From assembly GCA_964620605.1 (NCBI GenBank), contig CAZUHQ010000008.1, positions 1 through 64,000 on the forward strand: 64,000 nucleotides of DNA, in the 5' to 3' direction. The notes under the pieces are model-generated. The model did no database searches and was not told the DNA's origin. It saw nothing but the letters and a program-made list of their open reading frames with translations. Shown piece by piece: positions 17,927-26,688 of the stretch; the first letter of the stretch is position 1; the number at the start of each line of letters is the position of its first letter. The stretch is from Thalassotalea_E sp964620605. Lineage in GTDB: Bacteria > Pseudomonadota > Gammaproteobacteria > Enterobacterales > Alteromonadaceae. A program made the position numbers and the translations under genes.

Positions 17927-19273
17927 ATGAGCGACATCTGGTCTCAGCGACAATTAACCAAACTGGTGCAACGTAAAGACGATCACCGCAGTCCATTTCA
18001 GCGCGACCGGGCAAGAATTTTACATTCTGCAGCATTTCGCCGCCTGCAATCAAAAACACAAGTCATGGGCAGCGGTCAAAGTGATTTTTATCGCACCCGG
18101 CTCACTCATTCACTAGAAGCGGCGCAAATCGGCTCAGGGATCAGTGCCCAATTACGCAATAAATATCCAGAGCTAGGCTCAGAGCTGTTTCCAGATGATG
18201 ATACCCTGATCGAATCTTTGTGTTTAGCCCATGATATCGGCCACCCGCCTTTCGGCCATGGCGGTGAAGTGGCACTTAATTTTATGATGAGAGATCATGG
18301 CGGTTTCGAAGGTAATGGCCAAACCTTCCGCATTGTCTCTTATCTCGAACCTTTTAGTGAGCATCACGGCATGAATCTGGCGCGCCGCACCTTATTAGGC
18401 TTGATCAAATACCCGCAGACCTTAGATAAATTAACCAATGGCAATGCCACTAAAATTCCGGATAACTTTCGTCAGCTTAAAGCCGCCGACTGGCATCCGC
18501 CAAAAGGCCTGTTTCAGGATGATATCCATACCCTGGACTGGGTACTGGCACCACTAACTGACGCCGATCATCAGCTATTTCAGCAAAGCGAGTCTTTCGA
18601 TAACGCCCATGGTAAAACTTTATATAAGTCATTAGATTGTTCCATTATGGAGCTCGCTGATGACATCGCCTATGGCATTCATGATCTGGAAGATGCGATA
18701 GTCACCGGCGTAGTACAGCAACAGGACTTTGAGCAATATGTCATCGCCCCGTTGCAGGCATTAGATGATCCCTGGCTGCAACAACTTAGCGAAAACTTAT
18801 CCCAGCAACTGTTCAGCCAAAAAACCTACCAACAAAAAGAAGCAATTGGCGGTTTAGTTAATTACCTGATCACCGCGATAGTACTGGTGGATTTAAATAG
18901 CGAACAACAACTAAATTTTGCCGAGCCGTTATTAAGGTTTAATGCCAAACATCCAGCCAACGCCCGAAAAGTGCTGCAAATATTCAAGCGTTTTGTTTTT
19001 GATTTTGTCATTAAAAGAACGGAGATCCAGCATCACGAATATCGCGGTCAGCAAATTGTCATGGAACTCTTTGAAGCCTTAGCATCGGATCCGCACAGAT
19101 TATTACCGAAAAATGCCCTGCTGTCCTACCAGCACGCACAAATCAAGGGCTTAAACAGCTACCGAGTGATCGCCGATTATGTTGCCAGCATGACCGACGA
19201 TTTCGCTACTCACCTCTATCGAAGCCTGTTTATGCCAAGCAATGGCGTTAATCGTCATGATTTACATCGATAA
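17927..19273 (+). CDS. dgt: dGTPase family dNTP triphosphohydrolase
   Basis: HD-domain enzyme that hydrolyses dNTPs to deoxynucleoside and triphosphate. The metal-binding residues are His61 (THSLEA), His102-Asp103 (AHDIGHPPFGHGGE) and a later Asp in ELADDIAYGIHDLEDA. The 448 aa fit the shorter dgt-like subfamily. A GGGGAATTT element precedes the ATG. No phage or defence genes surround it, so a housekeeping role in dNTP balance is the simpler reading. Confidence 0.93.
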   Translation: MSDIWSQRQLTKLVQRKDDHRSPFQRDRARILHSAAFRRLQSKTQVMGSGQSDFYRTRLTHSLEAAQIGSGISAQLRNKYPELGSELFPDDDTLIESLCLAHDIGHPPFGHGGEVALNFMMRDHGGFEGNGQTFRIVSYLEPFSEHHGMNLARRTLLGLIKYPQTLDKLTNGNATKIPDNFRQLKAADWHPPKGLFQDDIHTLDWVLAPLTDADHQLFQQSESFDNAHGKTLYKSLDCSIMELADDIAYGIHDLEDAIVTGVVQQQDFEQYVIAPLQALDDPWLQQLSENLSQQLFSQKTYQQKEAIGGLVNYLITAIVLVDLNSEQQLNFAEPLLRFNAKHPANARKVLQIFKRFVFDFVIKRTEIQHHEYRGQQIVMELFEALASDPHRLLPKNALLSYQHAQIKGLNSYRVIADYVASMTDDFATHLYRSLFMPSNGVNRHDLHR

Positions 19274-19293
19274 TTTCTATCATGACGATTAAC
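19247..19293. terminator. Long inverted repeat shared by the 3' ends of dgt and the patatin gene
   Basis: Perfect 15-bp arms at 19247-19261 and 19279-19293 with a 17-nt loop. The left arm lies inside the last dgt codons, and the right arm contains the stop codon of the opposite gene. There is no T-run, so it could act as a bidirectional terminator-like barrier for two converging transcripts. Confidence 0.6.
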
Positions 19294-20341
19294 GAAAAAC
19301 CAATGGCTTAATACGCCCTATCGCCTGAATGTCAACAAACTCGGCAAACTGCTGCGCCATCACCTCGGTTTGCGCAAACACCTGCTGCCAGTAGGCAATG
19401 CGGGTTGGCGCGTCCATTTCGGTAAAGTCTGTGCGATCCGGTATTTTGTGATAAGGCAAAGAGGCGACTAGTTTTTCTGACGGGCAGACCAATACCACGT
19501 TATCATAATGCTGCTCAGTAACAGCACGCTTAAGATTTTTATCAAACCAGCCAGCCTTGGGGCGCGCGTTAAAATGCGGATATAATACTAAGCCCGGATT
19601 ATCAATATTGAGATCAAAGTGATAATCAATAATGCCACCATCGCGATAGATGCCAGCAGGCGCGCCAGCTATGTTTTTCACTCCGCGCATCACCAATGGG
19701 ATAGAACCCGACGCCAGCAAGGCCTGGCTGACATTATCCCTGGTCATAGTGATATGCTCGGTCGCAAAGCCACTAGGATCGCTAAAAGCTAAATCGCTTT
19801 GCGGTGGCTGAAAGACAAAGCGTTGATACTGACGACGTAATAATTTACGGCTTAGCCGATTAAGGCCATAGCTAGTGACTAAGCCCGCACCTTGCAGCCA
19901 TTTGTTTTCACAGGCGCTTAAACCGTTCGCCTTGGCAACGATAAAATGCGCTTTAAACACAGGATTATTAATGATCTGCTGCTCGCCATGTTCGCCAAAC
20001 ACTTGCACTAACAGCTGTTTTGCTTTAGTTGAAATTTCATCCGCGCTGGCATTTGCCGAATACACGGTATGCGAATAATGCTCGGCCAAACGTTCAATCG
20101 CCGCCACCGGATCGTTTTGCGCAAAACAGGCGGCGCGAAATGCACCAGCACTTGATCCCACCAAGTTTAAGCTCTGAGTGCGATTTCTAAAAAACTCGCC
20201 AAATAAATAACGGTCAAGCTGATACAGCACAAACCACTTAGGGCCACCACTGGCGCCTAAAAATCCAGTGAATAGCTCCTGGCTAAAACCCTGTTGCCTA
20301 ATGGTGTTTAGCGCCGTTTTACCGGCATAAATATCTATCAT
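19289..20341 (-). CDS. Patatin-like phospholipase
   Basis: Patatin-fold serine lipid hydrolase, 350 aa. The nucleophile motif is GSSAG (62-66, Ser64), preceded by the oxyanion-loop motif GASGGPKW (29-36). The dyad Asp is in RDGGIIDYHFD (near 233). No signal peptide or membrane helix is clear, so it is probably cytosolic. Substrate unknown. It converges on dgt through a shared inverted repeat. Confidence 0.85.
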   Translation of the reverse strand: MIDIYAGKTALNTIRQQGFSQELFTGFLGASGGPKWFVLYQLDRYLFGEFFRNRTQSLNLVGSSAGAFRAACFAQNDPVAAIERLAEHYSHTVYSANASADEISTKAKQLLVQVFGEHGEQQIINNPVFKAHFIVAKANGLSACENKWLQGAGLVTSYGLNRLSRKLLRRQYQRFVFQPPQSDLAFSDPSGFATEHITMTRDNVSQALLASGSIPLVMRGVKNIAGAPAGIYRDGGIIDYHFDLNIDNPGLVLYPHFNARPKAGWFDKNLKRAVTEQHYDNVVLVCPSEKLVASLPYHKIPDRTDFTEMDAPTRIAYWQQVFAQTEVMAQQFAEFVDIQAIGRIKPLVFR

Positions 20342-20399
20342 AAAGGCTATGTTCCTTTTAATTGTGGTTGTTAAGCTAATCCATTGATAAATAAGGATG

Positions 20400-20513
20400 T
20401 TGCTATGGTGATAAAAACAAGCATCACCAGCAGGGATGCTGGTGTTGAGCTTCCATGGATGGACTTGCGCGTCTTGTTCGTTTACCTAGCAACAGTTATC
20501 GGGAACATAGCAA
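20400..20513. repeat. Short interspersed palindromic element bounded by inverted repeats
   Basis: The ends TTGCTATG (20400-20407) and CATAGCAA (20506-20513) are perfect inverted repeats enclosing 98 bp. Inside are a perfect hairpin CACCAGCA-GGGA-TGCTGGTG (near 20425-20444) and TCCATGGA. The right end, TATCGGGAACATAGC (20497-20511), occurs again at 37944-37958. It fills part of the 276-bp gap upstream of the patatin gene and resembles a small non-coding element with no transposase. Confidence 0.6.
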
Positions 20514-20617
20514 TCATAAAAAGTAATATTCCTAAAAATTACTGCGAATAGGCGGCACAACGGCCGCTGGATTGCGATGAAACCTTTGCCAGGCAAAAGT
20601 AGCAATCAGCTAAATAG

Positions 20618-20992
20618 TTATCCTTTTTGATAAATTGCACAGGCAGCACCGGCCGGATCTTTAACTACTGCATACTTATCCTGTCCAAAGCTTTTGATCT
20701 CTGTGAGCATTTGCCCACCTTGGGCGAGCACCTGAGCAACCGATTGTTCGATATCAGCGACGAGAAAATACGGTAGCCACATCGGCGGTAAATCTGCATT
20801 GCCGCCCCTGGCATGACAGATCCCCGACACCGGCTGCTTTGACTCAGGCGCTACCATGGAAAAATCCTGATAGTCCCCCATAGAAACAGCTTCTGATTGC
20901 CAACCAACAACCGCCTGATAAAAATCTTTCACTTGTTCGGCATGCTCCACCGTTAAGTCGAGCCATGCCATTTCACCTAGTTTTTGTTCCAT
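20618..20992 (-). CDS. VOC-family (glyoxalase/bleomycin-resistance fold) protein
   Basis: A 124-residue single-domain protein with the beta-alpha-beta-beta-beta pattern of the vicinal oxygen chelate family: AWLDLTVEHAEQVKDFYQAVVGW at the start and KDPAGAACAIYQ at the end. It begins 1 bp after the stop of the upstream kinase gene, so the two are one operon. No specific reaction can be assigned. Confidence 0.8.
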   Translation of the reverse strand: MEQKLGEMAWLDLTVEHAEQVKDFYQAVVGWQSEAVSMGDYQDFSMVAPESKQPVSGICHARGGNADLPPMWLPYFLVADIEQSVAQVLAQGGQMLTEIKSFGQDKYAVVKDPAGAACAIYQKG

Positions 20993-20993
20993 G

Positions 20994-22859
20994 TTAACCT
21001 CCTAGTTCTGCTCCTCGCTTCGGATTAGCCGGATAATACTGCTCAGGTAAACAGCTAATATGCTCAAAAAAGCGAGTGTCTTTATAAGGCAGTTTCATAA
21101 AGCCTGAAATGCCCCGGCCGTTAATCGTCGGCAACAACTTAAGTAATTGTGCCAGACACTGACTAAATTCTTGCTCTTTATCGTGATTTAGCAACATTAA
21201 ATAGCTGTGAATTTTCAAATGGGTCGGCAAAACTTCAAAAATAATACAGCCGGTATGGTGGATCAGGTTAAGCCTGGCAAGTACTTCCATGATCTCATCC
21301 GGCAAATACAAGTATTCGTCAGGATCTTTGCCATCTTCAAAATAGGAATGCAGCCGGGTAACGTCCTCAACGTCCGGCACATCACTGATCTCAAACGGAA
21401 TAAACTGCTCCTTGGCGGCAACAAACGGCTGTTTCTTGTTTTCCCGTTCAACATGCAGGGTATTTCTGGCATTAAACAAACAGCTTTTAAATACCCCAAC
21501 GCGAAAAATGCCCTGCGCCAGACGGATCATATTATTGACAGCGCTTTGAAACGAAGTTTTTAGCGCGCTATCAAACAAGGTTAAGTTAGAATCAATATAA
21601 ACACCGTCTTTTTCCCAGCGGATCGCCAGCCCACCAACCACGGGAAAATTACCTAAACGGCTGACCGCGGCAATAAACGCCTTTTCGGTGTCCCCCATCC
21701 CCATCAGATAGTTTTTATAATATTTCTCCAGCTGGGCATCGTCGATATCCGAAAGATCGCCCTGATCGCTTTCTTCCCGTAAAAATGACTTACGTGAACC
21801 GTAAACTACTGTATCTATTTCCTGCTCACTTGGTTTACACCACACAGGAATTAACGGCTGAATGTTTGGCAAGGTCGGCTGCGCCGCCAGCACGGTATTT
21901 TTTAACAGTTTAAGATGGGCAAATAGATAATCTCCCGCCTGATCACGCTTGGCTTTATCATCACTTAGCATGGCGGTGATTATTCTCGCCAAGGTTTTTG
22001 GCAAACCAAGCGAATTTGGTGTGATCACCTGATGCCCATAACGGCACGACTGACCAGAAGCCAGGGCATAGATAGTCGCCGCCAGCCCTTGCTCATCAAA
22101 CCTCGGCGAAGACATAGCGCCACTGATCTGCTCCGGGCCAATAAAATAGACATCCCCTAACCTGGCATTGGAATTTTGTAGATCGCTGCTCATTAAATCC
22201 ATAATATTATTTGCAGTCGTCTGGCCGTAAATATCGAGCTGGGCCGTGACCGCTGAGCCCCAATCCACCAGATAAACCTTGCCGCTTTGCTCATCATAGA
22301 TGACATTGGACGGTTTAATATCGCCATGAACATAAGGTTTACCCTTAAGGTGCTGCTTAACATTACGTAGATACAGCAATATATCGGCGAGCTGCAAGGT
22401 GATCTTCATAATCAGCTCAGGCGGTAACGGGCCATGCAAATGGGAATAACGTTCCAGATCAATACCGGGTGCCCGTTGCATATGAACGATCGACTGGCGC
22501 TTGATCTTATAATATTCAAAAATTTTAGGGATACGGCTGTGACTGAGCTGCGCTTGAATTTCTGCCTCTTCCGCCAAACGATCCTGAACGTGTTGCGGCA
22601 GATTAATCCTGGAAAATTTAAAAACGTGATCTTGTCCGTGCTCGTCACTACCGGCAAAAACAAAACCAAACGCTCCTTTGCCAATCAAGGCAATATCTTG
22701 ATAGCCAAGCAAACTAAGTTGCTGTTTACAAAGCTCAACCCATTGCTTTAATTTAGTGGCATCTTTATGACTGAGCAGATAAATCGACTGCTCCTCAGCA
22801 ATATAGAAATGCTGCAGTTTTTTCTTGGCCGTTAACTGTTTTTTTGCTTGCTTGGTCAT
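20994..22859 (-). CDS. Eukaryotic-like Ser/Thr protein kinase with an unknown C-terminal domain
   Basis: The 621-residue protein has a Hanks-type kinase domain (about 55-325): glycine loop GKGAFGFV (60-67), catalytic Lys81 in FKFS, loop HGDIKPSN (178-185), and DWG (199-201) in place of the usual DFG. All catalytic residues look intact. Residues about 340-621 are an unrecognised domain with no membrane helix, so the protein is probably soluble. It also has a basic N-terminal extension (MTKQAKKQLTAKKK). A VOC protein follows 1 bp later and may be a partner or substrate. No PP2C phosphatase gene is nearby. Confidence 0.88.
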   Translation of the reverse strand: MTKQAKKQLTAKKKLQHFYIAEEQSIYLLSHKDATKLKQWVELCKQQLSLLGYQDIALIGKGAFGFVFAGSDEHGQDHVFKFSRINLPQHVQDRLAEEAEIQAQLSHSRIPKIFEYYKIKRQSIVHMQRAPGIDLERYSHLHGPLPPELIMKITLQLADILLYLRNVKQHLKGKPYVHGDIKPSNVIYDEQSGKVYLVDWGSAVTAQLDIYGQTTANNIMDLMSSDLQNSNARLGDVYFIGPEQISGAMSSPRFDEQGLAATIYALASGQSCRYGHQVITPNSLGLPKTLARIITAMLSDDKAKRDQAGDYLFAHLKLLKNTVLAAQPTLPNIQPLIPVWCKPSEQEIDTVVYGSRKSFLREESDQGDLSDIDDAQLEKYYKNYLMGMGDTEKAFIAAVSRLGNFPVVGGLAIRWEKDGVYIDSNLTLFDSALKTSFQSAVNNMIRLAQGIFRVGVFKSCLFNARNTLHVERENKKQPFVAAKEQFIPFEISDVPDVEDVTRLHSYFEDGKDPDEYLYLPDEIMEVLARLNLIHHTGCIIFEVLPTHLKIHSYLMLLNHDKEQEFSQCLAQLLKLLPTINGRGISGFMKLPYKDTRFFEHISCLPEQYYPANPKRGAELGG

Positions 22860-22977
22860 AAAACTGTCATCTATTTAACTTACTCTATTGCTACTTAATT
22901 AATTGCTCGCAACCAGCCGATTTATTAATTAAATGATCTCTAGATGATATTAGGGCTTGCTCTAAAACCCTGTTCTC

Positions 22978-23005
22978 GCCTTAGCATTTGCTAAGGCATT
23001 TTTTT
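22978..23005. terminator. Hairpin at the 3' end of the SLC13 transporter gene
   Basis: Perfect 8-bp stem GCCTTAGC/GCTAAGGC with a 4-nt loop, directly beyond the stop codon of the minus-strand transporter gene. The T-run (TTTTTTT) follows on the plus side, so it would terminate plus-strand transcription best; minus-strand termination is only possible. Confidence 0.5.
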
Positions 23006-24380
23006 ATCCTACTAATAACCAATAGGTGATCAACCCGATCAGAATTGACACGCTAAAACTTAAAATCGCCCCTTCCTTGACCATTTGCGCAATCGTCACT
23101 TTACCAGTACCAAACGCGATGGCATTCGGCGCTGTCGCCACCGGCAGCATAAAGGCACAGCTCGCGCACATCGCCGCCGGGATCATAAACACTGTCGGCT
23201 CATAACCTGAGGAAATAGCCGCCACCGCCAGGATCGGCATCAGCAAGGTCGCGGTCGCGGTATTACTGGTAATTTCGGTTAAATAAGTGACAAATAAGCA
23301 AATGGTCAGGATCGTTAAAATTGCCGGCAGGCTAGCAAGCGAAGTTAACCAGTTACCTAAAATATCGCTTAAGCCGGAAGCGACAAAGCCTTTGGCAATC
23401 GCGATACCGCCGGCAAACAATAACAACATGCCCCAGGGGATCTCTTTTGCGCTGTCCCAATCAAGTAACCGGCTGCCCTTGCCGTTTGGCACCAGAAACA
23501 TCACCACTACGGCAAATAGCGCAATAGTGCTGTCACCGGCCAGTGGCATATCCAGCAATTGGCTCCAGCCGCCGAATGGCTCTTTTCTGGTGATCCAGCA
23601 TAACGCCGTTAAAGCGAAGACCCAAAGTGTGCGTTTTTCCTCGGCGCGCCATTGCCCGAGTTCCGGCAAGACAATCTGCTGCTCTAATTTGATATTGCGG
23701 GTCAACCACAGCGCCATTATCGGCAAGGCAGCCAGTACCACAGGCACACCTACTTTCATCCAGGATAAAAAGCCAAATTCTTTGCCAGTATGCTCTTCAT
23801 AAATTCCGATAAAAATAACATTTGGTGGTGTGCCGATCGGGGTGCCTATACCGCCAACACTGGCAGCATAGGCAATACCTAAGATCAGCGCAGTTGTTAA
23901 TCGTGGATTATCGACATGTGCCAATACTGCCAGGGCAATCGGCAGCATGATCAAGGTAGTCGCGGTATTGGAGATCCACATGCTTAAAATACCGGCGGCG
24001 AGCATAAAGCCCAACACCAGACGCCGCGCACTGCTGACGCCGATAATTTTCACCATATAGACCGCAAGCCTTTCATGGGTGCCGCTTTTCTCAATCGCCT
24101 TCGAGAGCATAAAAGCGCCCATCAACAATAAAATCACATGGCTGCCCAGTGATGAAGCGACTGTTTTATGGTTGGCAATGCCAAACAGCGGCAAAAGAAC
24201 GAACGGCACTAATGAGGTTGCTGGAATAGGGATAGCTTCGGTTACCCACCAGATCACTGTCAGTAAAGTAATGGCTGCAGCAATCGCCGGTTTGTCAGGT
24301 AAGCCAGCAAAGGTTAACGCTAAAAAGCTCAGCCAGGCCGTTAAAGGCGCAGCAATAATCAGCAAAGATTTGGTTTTCAT
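23004..24380 (-). CDS. SLC13/DASS-family anion:Na+ symporter
   Basis: The 458-residue protein has about 11-12 hydrophobic helices. It carries family signatures: SNTATT (first half), SNTATATLLMPI (second half) and GTPPNVIF in the substrate and Na+ sites. Members move di- and tricarboxylates or sulfate with Na+. The exact anion cannot be assigned. It follows nagZ by 15 bp and may be cotranscribed. Confidence 0.88.
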   Translation of the reverse strand: MKTKSLLIIAAPLTAWLSFLALTFAGLPDKPAIAAAITLLTVIWWVTEAIPIPATSLVPFVLLPLFGIANHKTVASSLGSHVILLLMGAFMLSKAIEKSGTHERLAVYMVKIIGVSSARRLVLGFMLAAGILSMWISNTATTLIMLPIALAVLAHVDNPRLTTALILGIAYAASVGGIGTPIGTPPNVIFIGIYEEHTGKEFGFLSWMKVGVPVVLAALPIMALWLTRNIKLEQQIVLPELGQWRAEEKRTLWVFALTALCWITRKEPFGGWSQLLDMPLAGDSTIALFAVVVMFLVPNGKGSRLLDWDSAKEIPWGMLLLFAGGIAIAKGFVASGLSDILGNWLTSLASLPAILTILTICLFVTYLTEITSNTATATLLMPILAVAAISSGYEPTVFMIPAAMCASCAFMLPVATAPNAIAFGTGKVTIAQMVKEGAILSFSVSILIGLITYWLLVG

Positions 24381-24395
24381 CTTATCCCCTGTTGA

Positions 24396-25412
24396 TTACG
24401 AAAACGACAGTGAAACATTAGTCGTTAACTGCTGCCATAAATCACTTTGCTGCATTTGCTGCCATGACAGGCTTTGGCCTTTTAGCATCTGTGCGATTCG
24501 CTCACTACTGACGCGCTCAGCTGCCAGGTTTGCCGAGTCCAGCACTTCAATGCAGGCATCACGGTTATTACACAACAGCAACATATCACAGCCCGCTTGC
24601 TGCGCCGCCTCGCTGCGCTCAATATAACCACCAATCGAAGACGCTGCTTCCATCGAGAGATCGTCACTAAAAATCACGCCGTTAAATTTCAGTTGTGTGC
24701 GTAAAATATCCTGTAACCAAGTGCGGGAAAAACCGACAGATTTATTGTCGACATCCGGATAAATGACATGCGCCGGCATCAGTGCATCGAGATGATTACT
24801 GGCAATTAATGCCTGAAAAGGCTGAAGATCTAACTGTTTAATCTCAGTCAAACTACGGGCATCGACTGGTAAATCAATGTGAGAATCCACTTTAACGCTG
24901 CCGTGCCCTGGAAAATGTTTACCGGTTGCTTTCATCCCAACAGAATGCATGCCGTTGATAAAAGCTTGTGCCAGAGGGATCACTAACTGAGGGTCGCTGT
25001 GAAAACTGCGCAGCCCTATCACTTCACTGATGCCGTTAACATCCAATACAGGGGCAAAGCTAATATCAATGCCCACTGCCTGCACTTCAAGTGCCATCAA
25101 GGCGCCACATTGATAGGCAAGCTTAGTTGCAGCTTCAATATTTTCTTTCGCCGCCGGATATAAATCCCCCATCGCCGGGATCTGACTAAAACCTTCGCGA
25201 AACCTTTGTACCCGGCCACCTTCATGGTCAACAGCGATCAGCAAAGGCTTGTTTGCCGCCTGGCGAATGCTAGTAACTAAATCTGTGATTTGCTCGGGCG
25301 AGTGAAAATTGCGGGTAAATAAAATTAATCCACCAACCAGGGGATGTTGAAGTATTTCTTTGTCTTCTGCTGACAAGGACGTGCCAGCCACGTCCATCAT
25401 GATAGGGCCCAT
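24396..25412 (-). CDS. nagZ: Beta-N-acetylhexosaminidase NagZ
   Basis: Cytoplasmic family 3 glycosidase of peptidoglycan recycling that removes GlcNAc from anhydro-muropeptides. The 338-residue protein has AVDHEGGRVQRF, the catalytic loop KHFPGHGSVKVDSHIDLP (near 170) and the nucleophile Asp in IFSDDLSMEAA (near 247). The start could be Met1 or Met5 (MMDVAG). It is the first gene of a probable pair with the SLC13 transporter. Confidence 0.96.
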   Translation of the reverse strand: MGPIMMDVAGTSLSAEDKEILQHPLVGGLILFTRNFHSPEQITDLVTSIRQAANKPLLIAVDHEGGRVQRFREGFSQIPAMGDLYPAAKENIEAATKLAYQCGALMALEVQAVGIDISFAPVLDVNGISEVIGLRSFHSDPQLVIPLAQAFINGMHSVGMKATGKHFPGHGSVKVDSHIDLPVDARSLTEIKQLDLQPFQALIASNHLDALMPAHVIYPDVDNKSVGFSRTWLQDILRTQLKFNGVIFSDDLSMEAASSIGGYIERSEAAQQAGCDMLLLCNNRDACIEVLDSANLAAERVSSERIAQMLKGQSLSWQQMQQSDLWQQLTTNVSLSFS

Positions 25413-25497
25413 AATTACCGCATATATCGCATAGATTTATTATTTGGCACTACTGTAACCAATTAACGGCAAATTACAAAGCAAGAAGCTGAATATT

Positions 25498-26124
25498 CTA
25501 ATGAATCAATGGCGCACCAACACCAGCGGCAACAAAAGGGATCACTTTTTGGATGACATCTTCAATCGCGACATTCTGGGCAAAATCATTTTGCGCAATA
25601 TCCATCAAGGCATCACTGGATGACATGGTAAACACCACAGTGCCCATAGTAAAATGCAAACGCCAGAAAATATCTTCCGCGCTGAGTTCAGGATACGCGC
25701 GCTGCACTGCGGTGACAAAATTTTCTATCACCCCGGGATATTGTGTGGTTAAAAACCAGCGCAGAAATCCCTGACTATCGGTATAACCGCGACCTAATAA
25801 TTGCAGAAAGTTACTGGTGCCGTTTTCTTTAAAAACATTTAACGCTAACAGTGGCTCAACAAACGCAGAAAATACCTCAACAAGATTTGCCGGTTCACTT
25901 TGCTGACAAATCACGGATAACGAAGCTTCCAGACGCGGTGCCAGCTCGTTCATATAGCGCGACATTACCGCCTTGATCAGTTCTTTTTTCGAGCCAAAAT
26001 GATAATTAACCGCGGCCAGATTAACATCCGCCAGGCTAGTGATCTCACGTAATGAGGTGCCATTAAAGCCTTTATCGGCAAATAGATTTTCCGCTGCATC
26101 GAGTATTTTATTTTTGGTGCTCAT
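25498..26124 (-). CDS. TetR-family regulator, PsrA-like
   Basis: The 208-residue protein has an N-terminal TetR helix-turn-helix (TSLREITSLADVNLAAVNYHFGSKKELI, about 23-50) and a C-terminal ligand domain. The NLAAVNYHFGSKK block, the LLGRGYTDSQGFLR segment and FWRLHFTMGTVVFTMS resemble PsrA, the long-chain fatty-acid sensor of Pseudomonas and Shewanella. A PsrA-style dyad lies 40-60 bp upstream, consistent with autoregulation. The target pathway here is inferred. Confidence 0.8.
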   Translation of the reverse strand: MSTKNKILDAAENLFADKGFNGTSLREITSLADVNLAAVNYHFGSKKELIKAVMSRYMNELAPRLEASLSVICQQSEPANLVEVFSAFVEPLLALNVFKENGTSNFLQLLGRGYTDSQGFLRWFLTTQYPGVIENFVTAVQRAYPELSAEDIFWRLHFTMGTVVFTMSSSDALMDIAQNDFAQNVAIEDVIQKVIPFVAAGVGAPLIH

Positions 26125-26164
26125 TCTAATACAACCCTGGTAAGCCGCTAATTAACACAGACAG

Positions 26165-26183
26165 TTTAAACAAGCGTTTGAAA
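26165..26183. promoter_or_regulatory. Putative operator of the PsrA-like regulator
   Basis: TTTAAAC-AAGC-GTTTGAAA contains AAAC-N4-GTTTG, which fits the published PsrA half-site pattern (G/C)AAAC-N2-4-GTTT(G/C). It lies between the divergent regulator gene and the receptor remnant. Confidence 0.5.
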
Positions 26184-26288
26184 TAACGCAACAGAGCTGT
26201 TGTCAGGAAAACAACATAGGTAATAAATTGTTATTACGCTATAATTCAATTACTCAGAAATCAATCGCTTAGTTAAAGTTAACATTAT

Positions 26289-26673
26289 ATGGTCAACGTT
26301 CACCGCCGCTCTAGTACTGCCTGGCTATTTTTATTATCCGGTGCCGCATTCGCTGACCAATTTGACTCCATCGAACAGCTCTATACATTGTCCTTGCAGG
26401 AACTTAGCCAGATACAGGTAGTAACGGCGGCAACCGGCTATACCCGCAAACTGGATAAAGCGCCTGCTACCGTCACTGTTATCGAGGAAGCAGAGTGGCA
26501 GGCTGAGCTCTCGCTTACAATACCAATTGGCGAGTTTGCCATTATCCCTGGCATTAACGATTAATAATTTAACGAATGAGAAATCAGCAAAACACCCAAG
26601 TAGCGCTTCAATACCCGATGATTACCCATTTGCTGGCAGGCAATGGCTAACAGAGATGAACTATCGCTTTTAG
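26289..26673 (+). pseudogene. TonB-dependent receptor, internal-deletion remnant
   Basis: The frame 26289-26564 encodes a signal peptide and the start of a plug domain (IEQLYTLSLQELSQIQVVTAATGY, then KAPATVTVIEEAEW). It breaks off into unrelated residues and stops after 91 codons. In the next frame, 26563-26673 encodes about 36 residues ending PFAGRQWLTEMNYRF and a stop, the classic end of a TonB receptor barrel. So the N- and C-termini survive, while the roughly 600-700 residues expected between them are gone and the frame has shifted. It lies divergent from the PsrA-like regulator. It cannot form a barrel. Confidence 0.8.
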
Positions 26674-26688
26674 CAAACTTAAAGTTGA

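Noticed and set aside
17789..17953. N-terminal extension of the binding protein
   Set aside because: It overlaps dgt and would bury the signal peptide; the Met at 17788 is better.
17927..22859. dgt, patatin and kinase as an anti-phage island
   Set aside because: These families occur in defence, but here they are on different strands with no cyclase, effector pairing, integrase or other defence genes. Housekeeping or signalling roles are simpler.
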